NCBI GenBank assembly: GCA_036785325.1
Contig: JAXIVH010000008.1
Span: 4,283,903 to 4,347,902, forward strand
Length of the DNA stretch: 64,000 bases
Direction of reading: 5' to 3'
DNA from: Urophycis tenuis
Lineage: Eukaryota > Chordata > Actinopteri > Gadiformes > Phycidae
Shown here piece after piece: positions 1-38,859 of this stretch. The stretch's first letter is position 1. Each line of letters starts with the position of its first letter. The notes beneath the pieces are model-generated. The model worked only from the letters and a program-made list of their open reading frames with translations. It had not been told where the DNA came from and searched no databases. The translations under genes were made by a program, and so were the position numbers.

Positions 1-1189
1 GGTGGACCGACAGACAGACAGACAGAAGGACGGCCGGCCCCTGCATTACGCCGCCATTCACTCATGTCAGCCGGGGGAATGACTTTAACTTTCTTTTAAC
101 CGCCGGCATCCATTTTGTTTTTGTATGGATGTCACACTCTGGGTGTCTGATGCCATCGTGGTCTTCCTCCACACCGCGGGATGGACGTTGTCACATGACC
201 TCATTGACTAAAACACTGTATTTTATAGACTAGCTATGAGGCGCTTTTGGAGTTTTTTTGTTTTGTTTTTTGCCATTTGTTGTAAAATATCTAATGAAAT
301 TCCTGCTTCAAACTTGCTGTAATATTCCAACTGTAATCCCATGTGACTGTACAGAGTTGCCTGTAAAAAAACGAAGAAAAAAAAACAAATGAGGGTTTCA
401 CCATTTCTTTAAAAGGACTCACTTACTTAACCGCATTTGGGACCCAAATACTAACCGGAACGATCCATTTCACTGTCGTTTCTTTTTTATATTGTAAAGA
501 AAATATGTTCTGAAGGGGGAGAGACGTCATAAAGTTTGTAGATATGATCGCACCAGCAACTCACTCTGAACGCGCTCATCTGACGACGTGATGAGTGGGA
601 TGAGATCCGCTCGCAAATTCACATTTATTAATTTCCCCAACATTTTATGCTCCCTGCCGACTGTGTATCGGATCGTGCGTTTGTTGTTGCGCCTGTGCCA
701 AGTGACGATATTCTCTTTTTACACTTGCTTGTTTTGTCTGCGATGAATTGTCGTTTGTTTCACAGCAGAAAACCACGACTTTAACCCCCCAGTGTAACAT
801 GTGGCAAACAAAGACGTGGATAAATGAGCCACGAAATCAAATCGTTTTTCATGTCGATTTAATGAATGTTTGCAAATAATATTTGGCAACTTAGCTGGAA
901 TGACTTGCGCATTAAACCTACTCCCTTGTTTTTATGATATTTTGATGGTCCCTACCAACCGTTCCTCATCATGGCGCCCATGCAATCAACTGCTCCCAAA
1001 CCAACAACTGTTGTAGGTGATGTCACAGCTTTAGTCATACAGGGTAGTGTCTAGGAAATGGCTGTTATTTTTCTATGTGGAAATGCTTTGTAAAGGATTT
1101 CACCGGATTTCAAGTAAAACAGACAGAAGTGGCTACCATGATTGTTTGTTTGTCATGCTTCTGTGCTCCTCTCACTATTGGGGTGAGTA

Positions 1190-1372
1190 GTCTGTATGGA
1201 TCACTCCTTAGTGAGTCTCTGTATGATCATTCCTTAGTGAGTCTGTATGGATCACTCCTTAGTGAGTCTCTGTATGATCATTCCTTAGTGAGTCTGTATG
1301 GATCACTCCTTAGTGAGGCTCTGTATGGATCACTCCATAGTGAGTCTGTATGGATCACTCCTCGCAGGAGTG
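1190..1372. repeat. minisatellite, GTATGGATCACTCCTTAGTGA type
   Basis: About six imperfect copies of a 22- to 28-base unit containing GATCACTCCTTAGTGAG or GATCATTCCTTAGTGAG stand in tandem. The local plus-strand open frame exists only because the repeat lacks stops in that frame; it is not a gene. Confidence 0.8.
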
Positions 1373-1415
1373 TGCTATAGGACAGAAGTATATGCCTCCT
1401 CTTACTATGATTTTC

Positions 1416-1421
1416 TTTATT
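1416..1421 (-). terminator. polyadenylation signal AATAAA of the 1447-2217 gene
   Basis: The minus strand reads AATAAA only 26 bases past the stop codon of the small gene to its right. This implies a very short 3'UTR and supports that gene being real. Confidence 0.55.
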
Positions 1422-1446
1422 AATGAACATTACTCATAGATGGTCG

Positions 1447-2217
1447 CTATAGCTGTCGCCGTGTCTGCACACATCCCGAGACCAGGTTCCGCCCATAGTC
1501 CTGCAGGGTCTCCAGAACCCCCCTGGTCTCTACGGTCTGGGTTTCTGCTCCTCGGGCTGCCAGCCGCGCCGTCAGGGTGGAGATGCGTTCCTGCACCTCT
1601 GCGGTCAGCGGGTGTGTGGAGCAGAGCTTACGCTTGTAATCTACAGGACGGGAACGGTGCGACCCGTAATGAGTGGGACATGTTATATTCACATGTGGAA
1701 TATAACATCACATCACAGAGATCACAGCCTACCTTTTAAAGTAAGCTGCAATACTGCCAGGGCTTCCTTCTCAATCATGCACTCAATGGATAATGGGATC
1801 TTTAAAAGTAATATTCAGGTGTTATATATGTAAGCATTGATGATTTCGGATACTTGTTGGAGTAGATAATAGATATATCTATTATGGAGGATAACATATA
1901 ATAGAGATCCCTCACTCTCTCAGCCACTCACACACTCTCACTCACTCACGTTGGTTTGGCAGTCCAGTGCGTGTTGTTTGATCATGTTCTTGCGCTGCGG
2001 GTCGCTGGTCAGCCGGCCGATGCGGTATCCCTCCCGGTAGGCCATCTTCCACTTGCTCCGGTACGCAATGGTGCTCCATATAGAATTCATGCGTTCATCG
2101 GCCCGGCTCTCTCTACCTGTGGGGATACCGCAGTGTGTCAGAACACATACAATCTTTTATTTACCCAAAACAATACATTGAAAGAGACGTCACTAAAACA
2201 AACCACTTACCAGACAT
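1447..2217 (-). CDS. small four-exon gene, unrecognised 144-residue protein
   Basis: The coding exons, in transcript order, are 2211-2217 (ATG TCT G), 1950-2116, 1733-1799 and 1447-1640. All introns are GT-AG (donors GTAAGT, GTGAGT, GTAGGC) and the phases close exactly, giving 145 codons including TAG. The protein starts MSGRESRADERMNSIWST, then has a basic, Tyr-rich stretch (YRSKWKMAYREGYRIGRL), a helical middle (MIEKEALAVLQLTLKDY) and a likely coiled-coil C-terminus (TAEVQERISTLTARLAARG). There is no signal peptide or membrane segment. I do not recognise the family and assign no function. It lies about 1 kb downstream of dstyk on the same strand. The 7-nt first coding exon and the 67-nt third exon are the least certain parts, but phase, donor quality and the nearby AATAAA support them. 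Confidence 0.6.
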
Positions 2218-3239
2218 GGCGACTCCCACCCCTGCCTAAATATAGACGTCGACAAATGTAAATGTGTTTTCAAGATATGTCGTTGATGTTGGGTAGGTAG
2301 GCGTAATGCTGTCTGGAATGGGTAAACGAGTTGTAACTTCACCGTTCCCTCTCCATCAGCCTCGACCACCACCATGGGGTGGGTCGCACTGCCGTCACAT
2401 CCTTCTGCCCCCCCGGGACGAGATCTTCTGGATCACCAATGGAAACAGAGCGGCCGTGTGGCTGATGTAAAAACACATTGCATTCATCTCACACAAAGTG
2501 AAGACATCATTCTTTCTTACTCAGCTGTCGGAGGCTCTGTGGTGACGTCCATAGTCTGAGCCGTCCTCACGAGATGGTAGGCTATAATAGGCCTACAGCT
2601 ATATAAATGGTCCAGAGAGCACTTCACTGCAACTCGTCTTTATAGCCTACAGATTTTACTAAACCCATTTACAAACTTATTTGTATTTAAAAAAAGAAAC
2701 ATGCTTCAGAACGCAACGTGGCCCAAATTCCAATTCTAAAATGTTTTGACAACGTTACATCTTTAATGGAAAAAAAAGAAATAAATTATTCAACATTTTT
2801 CACTTTTTTTTATTTAAAACAAAATGTCTTTTTGTATAGATGCAGCAGTATGTTCAATTTAAATAGTCTAAAAGGCATGTTTTACATATGAAGTCATAAT
2901 ACTGAAAATGGTCTACTGTTTCTTTTTTTTGGCACCTAGTAACAACTGGTCCGACCACTAAGGAACTAGCAGGGCGGCCAGGACACAATAGCAGTATGTC
3001 AGAGTTTGTATACAAATACACAAAGCGCAAACAAAGAAAACATGTTTGTGAACCAATTGTTTTTTGTATCAATGTAGTATAAATAGTGTAAATCTGAACA
3101 GTGGTAAATGAAAACAGCTTAGACATACTTTATTCTTCAGCTGCTCTAAATCTTACAAAGACACGCCTTCGCAAATAACACATCTGAACGCCATCCACCA
3201 CAACAGTGTTATCTTGGTTTTTATTGGTTTATTTCTCCC
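2218..3239. other. dstyk 3'UTR and intergenic DNA
   Basis: AT-rich sequence follows the dstyk stop codon on the minus strand. TTTATT at 2809-2814 (AATAAA on the minus strand) is a candidate dstyk polyadenylation signal, giving a 3'UTR of roughly 430 bases. No coding exon was seen. The first exon and promoter of the small gene must lie around 2218-2400. Confidence 0.45.
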
Positions 3240-25004
<21,765 letters not shown>

Positions 25005-25574
25005 TGTATCTGGATAGTGAACACTGTTCGCCAAGGGCGCAAAAAAAATTGCAGCGAAAACGAAGAGAAGACCAACTCTAATGTTCAAGTCAATCGAGGG
25101 TGTTCAAATCCAAGGCTAGTAATGGCTGCATGGTCAATCCAGACTGCAGGAAACGAGTTGAATTAAAAGATGAGAGCATGATGAGCCATCATTAGCGATT
25201 GTATTATTTGACCGTAGGATGTCATATAAATAACGTGATGGAGCTGTGCGCGTTATGTTTGGCAGACCGACTGCACAGCAGCGCGGCTAGCGCGCATTAG
25301 CTTCAGCCAGAGCGTAACTTAAGAGGCAATGCACAGTAAGTCCTTGTATCCCGTGGGTTATGTTCGTGCACTAGCAGTAGGAAAGTTCGCTCACTTGGTC
25401 CTTCATCCTGCAAACGTGGAACCAGACGGAATAATATACATGTGCCGAGAGACAAAAACAATCCTTCCTGTTCTTCCTTCTTGCTGTGGTCCGAGTTAAG
25501 TGAGGAGCCAGCAGGCATCTCTGGCCCTTCCCTCGGCCCGGCAGACAGTCCACTCACCCACCTCGACCATGTCT

Positions 25575-25949
25575 TCACCCCAGAGAACAGCCCCGAATGA
25601 TCTCCACTAGGGTGGGCTTGTGTCTGGGGGGTTTCAGGCCATTCACAACCACTGTAGCCTCAGTGTTTCGATAGTGATCCCTGGAGAAAACTCCTTCCTC
25701 TGGCTGCTTCGTAGTCCGTCGAAGTTCGTAGATTCTTTTTTTTTCCCAAATGCAGAATGTGAAAATGACAATGGCCGAAACAAACAAAAAGTGCATATAT
25801 GTGCGGACGATGGGTTGGTTAAGCTCCTGCTGGACGTCCAAATAACAGGCAAGGCAGCAAATCAGAGTAAAACTAACGAGACTGACGAGACGCAACTTAG
25901 GTCGGAAAGGGCGTGGACTGAACGGTAGGAAGAGTTCTGGAAAATGCAT
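25575..25949 (-). CDS. possible small membrane protein, 124 residues, unrecognised
   Basis: An intronless open frame starts at ATG (25947-25949) and ends at TGA. It has two hydrophobic segments of helix length, about residues 20-38 (LVSLVSFTLICCLACYL) and 52-70 (HFLFVSAIVIFTFCIW), joined by a short polar loop. A basic cytosolic-looking tail follows (EKKRIYELRRTTKQ). The composition looks like a real protein rather than repeat translation. I do not recognise the family. It lies about 570 bases upstream of the dstyk start on the same strand. An acceptor-like TTTTCCAG just after the ATG means it could instead be an internal or last exon with its start elsewhere. The frame could also be fortuitous. 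Confidence 0.35.
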   Translation of the reverse strand: MHFPELFLPFSPRPFRPKLRLVSLVSFTLICCLACYLDVQQELNQPIVRTYMHFLFVSAIVIFTFCIWEKKRIYELRRTTKQPEEGVFSRDHYRNTEATVVVNGLKPPRHKPTLVEIIRGCSLG

Positions 25950-27269
25950 GCTTGTCCAGGTGAAAATAAGAAACCAGTACCAACCCTATGACAGACCACC
26001 TTAAAACAAAAAGTATTTAACCGATACCTCCCTCTAATTAAATTAAATAAAGGGACATTCTAAATTATATGCTAAACTCTGGTACAAATAACACTATCCA
26101 ATTCTAAAGCGCCCTCTTGTGGCAGAAATAAGGATGTACAAAAACAACGCAAACAAAAACTTGTGGTCGACAGGTGGTTTTGTCTGGAAATGCACCACAC
26201 GTTTGGACAAATTGCATAAAAATGCAAAAACTACACATGGAATTATAGTTTCTCAATGGAAACAGTCTAAAAACGCAGTTCAAAATATTGTAAAGCACAT
26301 ATTCTTCAAACAAATGATCATCATATAATTACTTTATAATCCTGGATGATAACAATAAAAATAGTACTAAATAACACCATATCGTGTTATTCAATATAAT
26401 GATTATATTTTTCAACATTTTGAGAGGTTTGTACCTACTTCCATAAAATCATCACGGATTAGAAATAGGCCTACGACTACTTGATGAGCGATACACTTCC
26501 AGTCATCTGAACGACTCATTCCTGACCTCTAGCGGTGTTCAGACGCAATCAATCTAACTTTATCTCAGGCACATAGGTCCATATCACTACCGGTATATAA
26601 TAAATACCAAAGTAATAATAAAATACCAAAGCACAGCACAAGACAAACGCTACATACATATGTCCAAATATGTACGACAAAAAGTCCGAAAAGTCCGAAC
26701 AATAACACATATGATTGAATAAAGGTTACTTCTGAAAAAACAAATCGAATGCACATTTAATAGATGGCACAGCCATAGTGACTCCCACAAAACGGGTATC
26801 CGCAAATGAAAGTTAGGACCCAAACGGGTGGAACTTTACGCAGCTTTTGTTCAACCTTTGGTCACGCCCTCGTCGCTTTTAAACGGCGTGTTTTCCTTCC
26901 CTGAGCGGTGCAGACGCCACAGGCCGCCAACAGCTGCTCACCAAACACACAGGAGCGCAGTCTCCGCAGTGCTGCCCGGACACGCTTCACTTCAGGTCCG
27001 CCCGGCGCTGGGGGTTCGTGGGCCTGTTTCTGTCTCCATATGGAACACAGCGACATCCTCGTCTAACTTCGTCTACCGCACGCTTCACCGCGACCGATAG
27101 CTGGTCTGGTATCTGAACACATCCGTCTGAAGAAGGACGTCCACTTCCACCGTGGCATTCAGGGAGAAAATGTGAACACCTTTCAAAACAGGACAAGTCT
27201 TGTGTGGTCACACTGAACACGAAAAAGGAATGCATGGGTGATAACCGTGAGTTAAAGAGTTGTTTTAAA
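25950..27269. other. intergenic DNA and nuak2 promoter/5'UTR region
   Basis: The left part (25950-26760) is AT-rich with no recognised feature. From about 26800 the sequence becomes GC-richer with CG dinucleotides and leads into the nuak2 first exon, so the promoter is probably here. There is an in-frame upstream ATG at 27234, 36 bases before the start chosen for nuak2. Confidence 0.4.
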
Positions 27270-33768
<6,499 letters not shown>

Positions 33769-35839
33769 AGAACTGATGTCAGCCGCTGGTGGCCTTCTCA
33801 GTCTTCTAGCGGTTCCTGCGGTAGCGTTCGCCGTGAGGCATGTGGACGGTACCAGCGGTCGCCGTGTGTGGGTGGTAGTGTTTTGTTTTCCTGCTTTTTG
33901 GTAATTGTAGAATGCAGAAAGGTATTCTGTTGGTACGCTTGTATTGATGGATGACGTGATTCCAGGGAACTCACTGGGGAATATTCTGAATGTGACTGCG
34001 ACTGGAATGCACATTTTTGATAGGGGGGGGACGACTACATTTGGTTTTCATTGAGCTTCTTCACGTAGAATCCCTTAATATCTTACTAAAGTGGCTGGAC
34101 TGGTAATGTGTAGGAAGACACTGAACCTCACTGACCAACATTAAGGAGCACAAAGGGTGCACAACACGTGCCAATCATTGCCAAATGATTAGTTTAAGAA
34201 TGTGGGTTTTTTTTATCACTTGATGCTTATTTTATGCCAAGTTATGCCAAGTCTAATTTAATTTAAATATGTTTGTACAATTTGTGTCCAGAGGGAACGA
34301 AACTTGAATAGAGTGAGGTTACTTAATTTCTAGTTCACCTCGAATGTAGGTTAGGTTATTGGAAAAAATTATACCCGATACCAAAGAGAGACCAAAATGA
34401 TTAAAAACGCGTTCTGGGTGCAACAGGGAACTTCCTTGTCAAATTTTGTTTTCCCTTCCTACTTGTTGACAAAGTAGGAAGTGGATTTTCAATAGTACAA
34501 GGTAATGACTTGAATAACATTTATTATGCACTGACTCATAGCGAGTGGAACTTGTTGAACCTGCTTTGATTCCAGGTAAAAGCATAATGGAGCAAAGATT
34601 CTAATAATACCTTTTCAGGTGGCCGTTCCACATGGAGACTTGTGAAAGGCTCAGAAACATAATAGGTCATAAACAACATAATGACCTTCAACCTGCCTGG
34701 TCATGTCTAATGCCATGTTCATTTGTAGCTTTTCAATTGAACTGGAACACGATGCATTGCAAAAATGTGATCACTTGATGCTGTATGATTGACCAGATTT
34801 ACTGTTTCCCATCTTTTAATGTAGCTACGGTAAGGCCCTTCCCCTCCCAGCCCGTGGTCTCTTCAGTGTGAAGATGTCTTTATAGATGTGAATTCACTGT
34901 GTTTCGTGTGTCGCCTCTTAAACTGGATATGCGTCAGTAAAAGCACTTTATTAGATCATAAACAGTCAGGAGAACACTGCTACATCCATCACACCTGAAG
35001 TGCTGTAACTCAAATAAACTGCAACTCAAACTCAGCATGATCCTCATTCAGTTATTGGAATGTTGGATGTTTCTTTCTTTTTCAACGAGTGTCTTTTATT
35101 CGACTGCTCAACTGGACTTTAAAACCTGAAGGTTGTCTTTGAAGTGAAACTTAACTCAGGGCTAAGAGATCTTGATTAGAGTTGTGCAGTTGCTCAATTT
35201 TTGTATATAAAAATGCATGAGGTGCATATTTTCATCAAACAAGGGTATTGATGTCACCCAATGCACCGATGGTCCTAAAAAATGGAGACATGAATATTTA
35301 TATTTTTATTCTTTATTCATTTTTGCTGAGGTTCCTGCTGATATTGTGTCCCAATGGTATGAAATTGAATGCAAAAATAAAGCGTTGAAACATGCAACAT
35401 TTCCTGTGGTGTCTGTGATATGCTGGGGGCAGAAGATCATTTCACAAATGGGGGAAAATATGTAATTAAGATACAGCCACATTAAAAAAAAAAAACAATA
35501 CAATTACAATTTAATACATCCATCACATTGGACCAAGATCAAGTATTTTTAAACAACGTAAAGAAAGATGAATCACTGAAAGCACTTTCCATGCACTGAA
35601 TTAGTTCAGAAGAAATTGACTTACAGAAAAAAAAGTCAACATCATAACACCCATTTCATCAAACATTGCGCATTTGTATTACACCATAAAAGGGGCCTCC
35701 AGCCAACCGACATGCCAACAGAGCCACTAAGTATTAATCCATGGTGTTTTATCCTCCCAAAGGCTCGATTCTCAGGTTGCCCAGGTAAGGGCCCAGCCAG
35801 CAGGGAGCTACAGAGACCCCTGTGAGGCTGAGACCACAC
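33769..35839. other. nuak2 3'UTR and convergent intergenic region
   Basis: AT-rich non-coding DNA lies between the convergent nuak2 and cyclin D genes. AATAAA occurs at 35013-35018 and again at 35376-35381, both plausible nuak2 ends. No coding exon was seen. Confidence 0.55.
35013..35018 (+). terminator. nuak2 polyadenylation signal AATAAA
   Basis: Canonical hexamer about 1.25 kb after the nuak2 stop. A second AATAAA at 35376 is an alternative. Confidence 0.45.
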
Positions 35840-38121
35840 CTAAGCGACAGGTGTGAGCAGAACATCCTGAGTGACGGCGGGGGAGGAGTCCACCGGCTGG
35901 CCCGGGGGCCCGGGGCCCGCCCTGGCCTGGGGGCCCGCCCTGGCCTGGGGGCCCGCCCTGGCCTGGGGGCCCGGGGGCAGGCTTAGCACCAGCAGGCTCC
36001 CCAGAGCGTGGTAGCAGTGGTGGATGGAGTCCTGTGGAAGGAGCAGGTTGATTAAATGCATGTTTCATGAAGAGAGAGTTGTTGGCATGAAGTGTGTCAA
36101 CAGAGATCCACACGCTTGCTATTCCAGTAAGCGAGCGGCTGGCCTTGTGGGCTGAACGGACCAGGTACAAACAGAGAGAGACGTCTCGCAGGCCATCGAA
36201 ACTCAGTCAACACAGGACACTTAGTGAGGAACAAAGCTTATCTCACACTGCAGATCTGGTTTTACACTTGATACTGCCAATATTCCAAAATATGCACAAC
36301 AAGGCCGGCAACGCAGACCAGCTAACAAAGATAAGACCTCACATGGGCTTTGTCCTGTTTGTAATAAAAGTCAACACAGGCAGTTAAAAATTACCCTCAC
36401 CAGATCAATGACCAAAAGGTCGGCCAAGTGCTGCAAAAGCGAATCACAGGAGGAACTCTCCTGCTGCAGTTTCAGCCGCTGCGTGGCGATCCCCACACAG
36501 GCACACGCGATGGTGGAGGGATGGAACAACACAAACTGGTTCTCTGCAAAGAACAAGAATTAAATATGCATTCTTAGTCAAAGGGTCAAAGGACGCCGTT
36601 TGTTATTCTGTCTATTCATGGACATCTATAGCGGACATTGTTAGTGTCTTCCTTAGAAAAAAAAGGACATGAGCTATATATTACTAATGTGAGTGTAAGG
36701 CAAGATGTTACCAAGTAAGAAGGAATGTCACCATTGTAGTCACACCCAGAGAAACAAAAAAACAAGTGCTTAACAGCAGGCGTTGCCTCGACATCCTACA
36801 CGCTGGCCTGATAGCTGCAGGCTCGGGAGAGACAAACATCAGTGCATCAGTCTGCCCCTTCACACACCTCTGTGAATGGGTGGCAACACGGTGGGTTAAA
36901 ATATCCTTTCCTGTCTGGAGACTGAATGAGAGCCGGCCTCCTGAAAGCCTGTGACTTTGTGCATTGGGCAAAACCAAAATTGAGTCTCATGGGAAATCAG
37001 CCAAGCTGAACATGGTCTTTTCACAGCAGACAATGCAGGATTCCACAAACCCAACTCCTGGTATCCTGAGAGAACTGCTGACACATCACCACCAAAAGTT
37101 ATGGCTGCTTTAGGACCCATTGTCTTCACCAACGCCAGGAGTTATTTATTACAACACGTGTGCCAATTGCAAAGTTTGTCACTGTTATTATTTCAAATCA
37201 CTTTCATTTTTTCCCCCTTTTCTAGGGTAGGGGCTGTCACAGCTGTACTGTGCTGTAACATGCCTGGGCTGCTTACCCACGGCTGCCAGGGCGATATAGG
37301 AGTGAAGATGGCGGAGGACGAGCTGGAGGTTGAGGGGAGCAGCGAAGGGGAGGGCCCGGAGAATGGGTTCCAGGAAATCGCAGGGCAGCACCGGCGCCAG
37401 GGACCATCCCAGGCCCGAAACCACGATGACCTCCCACTGCTGCACACACAAACACATTCCTAAGACGAGGCCAATTAGTCTCTGTACGTCTTACGTTCTG
37501 GCTTTAGGTGTGACATCCGTTCCGTTTGGTGCTATAGTTTGAGAATCGACTGTATTCCCAAGTATGCCTGCATGTGTCTTTACCAGGATTTCGGAGAGTG
37601 ATACTGAGTTGTCGGTGTAGAGGCAGAGCTTGCTGGCGCTGAGTGGAACAGTCTCTCTGAGTTTGGAAGCCAAGAACATGCAAACGCTCCCCAATAGCTG
37701 CAGCTTGGCCTTTTCCGTGGGGATATGGCACAGATAACTGTCCAGGTAACTGATGGCCAGCGGGAAGACCTCCTCCTCGCACTTCTGCTCCTCACAAACC
37801 TGGTCGGGACACAGCAGAGGGTCAGATGTTGGTCGAGCAGTAAAGGACACCATGTCCACAGACCCCGGGGGGTGAACGACGTACCTGCAGCATCCACACG
37901 GCCAGCACGCGTCTCATGTAGGGCTGGATCTGCTCCTGGACGGTGCTGCAGCACGGTGCGGGTCTGCAGGTGCTCTTCTCCAGGGCCACCAGGTTGTGCA
38001 GAGCGCGCCGGTCCGTCAGCGTGGGGTCGCTGGCGGCCCGGGGGACCGGGGGTCCGTGTTCTGTGGTGCTGTTGATGGATGAGCCATTTAGTTTGTCCTC
38101 CTCCTTGCAAACCAAATCCAT
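35840..38121 (-). CDS. ccnd3: D-type cyclin, probably cyclin D3
   Basis: There are five coding exons: 37885-38121, 37584-37799, 37277-37439, 36401-36543 and 35840-36031, 317 codons including TAG (human CCND3 is 292 residues). The N-terminus reads MDLVCKEED, giving the LxCxE Rb-binding motif at residues 3-7. The cyclin box has VCEEQKCEEEVFPLA, the CDK-contacting lysine K125 in ASKLRET, and LYTDNSVS. The second half is clearly divergent, with SGLGWSLAPVLPCDFLEPIL where D cyclins have LGKLKW..HDF. The tail holds a repeat-derived PQARAG x3 stretch and ends TQDVLLTPVA, perhaps a remnant of the Thr-Pro phosphodegron. D cyclins activate CDK4/6 to phosphorylate Rb. Naming rests on its position beside bysl-med20-usp49, as CCND3 is in human; the fish-specific cyclin Dx is the main alternative. 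Confidence 0.85.
35915..35972. repeat. 18-bp coding repeat in the cyclin D tail
   Basis: Three tandem copies of GCCCGCCCTGGCCTGGGG are in frame within the last exon and add six residues (PQARAG) each. Confidence 0.85.
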
Positions 38122-38859
38122 TCGACTGACCGTTGTCTATTGAGTTTGCTGTTCACAACGCACATAAATAAAATATATAGCTATGTTAAAATACGGAGCG
38201 TTACCAGTAAGCTATAACCGCTTGGTTAGCTCACGCCTAGCACGTTTATTACAACGGCGCAAAAAGGAATGAAGTACGATGATCATTCTTCCGTGTCAGA
38301 CTTTGTTGGTTTAATTTCAGTCGTTTTGGGACTAGCTAACGAGCCAGTATGAAATTAAAGATAGATTGATTCGCGGATGTACTTGACGTCGGCATACTGT
38401 GCAAAACGCTGCCGGCTCCTCAGCAGGCTTGTCAGTTGATGGACCCCCAGAGGCCCTCACAGGCTGGTCAGCTGATGGACCCCCACAGGCACCAGTGCTG
38501 ATAACCACGTTTATTCATAGATCATTCAAACCAAATACAATAATTTCATTGAGAAATAATTTTATATTATTTACACGGAGAATAATAGACAACCTTTGTC
38601 GAAACAGTTTTCCACAAAAAGCCAATGCTGTTATTGATCAAATGCATAATACTGTTTCTATGTTGAGTTCTCAAAACATAAATGGAAAAAGGCAATGTTT
38701 TTGACCATTTTAATTGGCACAGTAACACTGGAAAAAACATTGCAACTTTAAATTAATGGATTCTCCTGTGGATGCGTCAACATGAGATCTACAAATGCGT
38801 TTGTTCCCTGAACAATCCATTAATTTGTGGCATTCTATTGTCCATGAGTTGGTTCCCCT
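38122..38859. other. cyclin D promoter/5'UTR and bysl 3'UTR
   Basis: The space lies between two minus-strand genes. 38380-38500 contains a duplicated CAGGCTGGTCAGCTGATGGACC-like segment. The rest is AT-rich and fits a bysl 3'UTR. No coding exon was seen. Confidence 0.4.

Larger units (their letters stand above)
1..1446. other. gene-free left flank, 3'UTR-like
   Basis: No convincing coding exon was found on either strand. The first 950 bases are AT-rich with T- and A-runs and carry an ATTAAA at 911-916, which would suit the tail of a 3'UTR of a plus-strand gene lying outside the window. That is inference only. The right end holds a short minisatellite and the polyadenylation signal of the next minus-strand gene. 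Confidence 0.4.
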
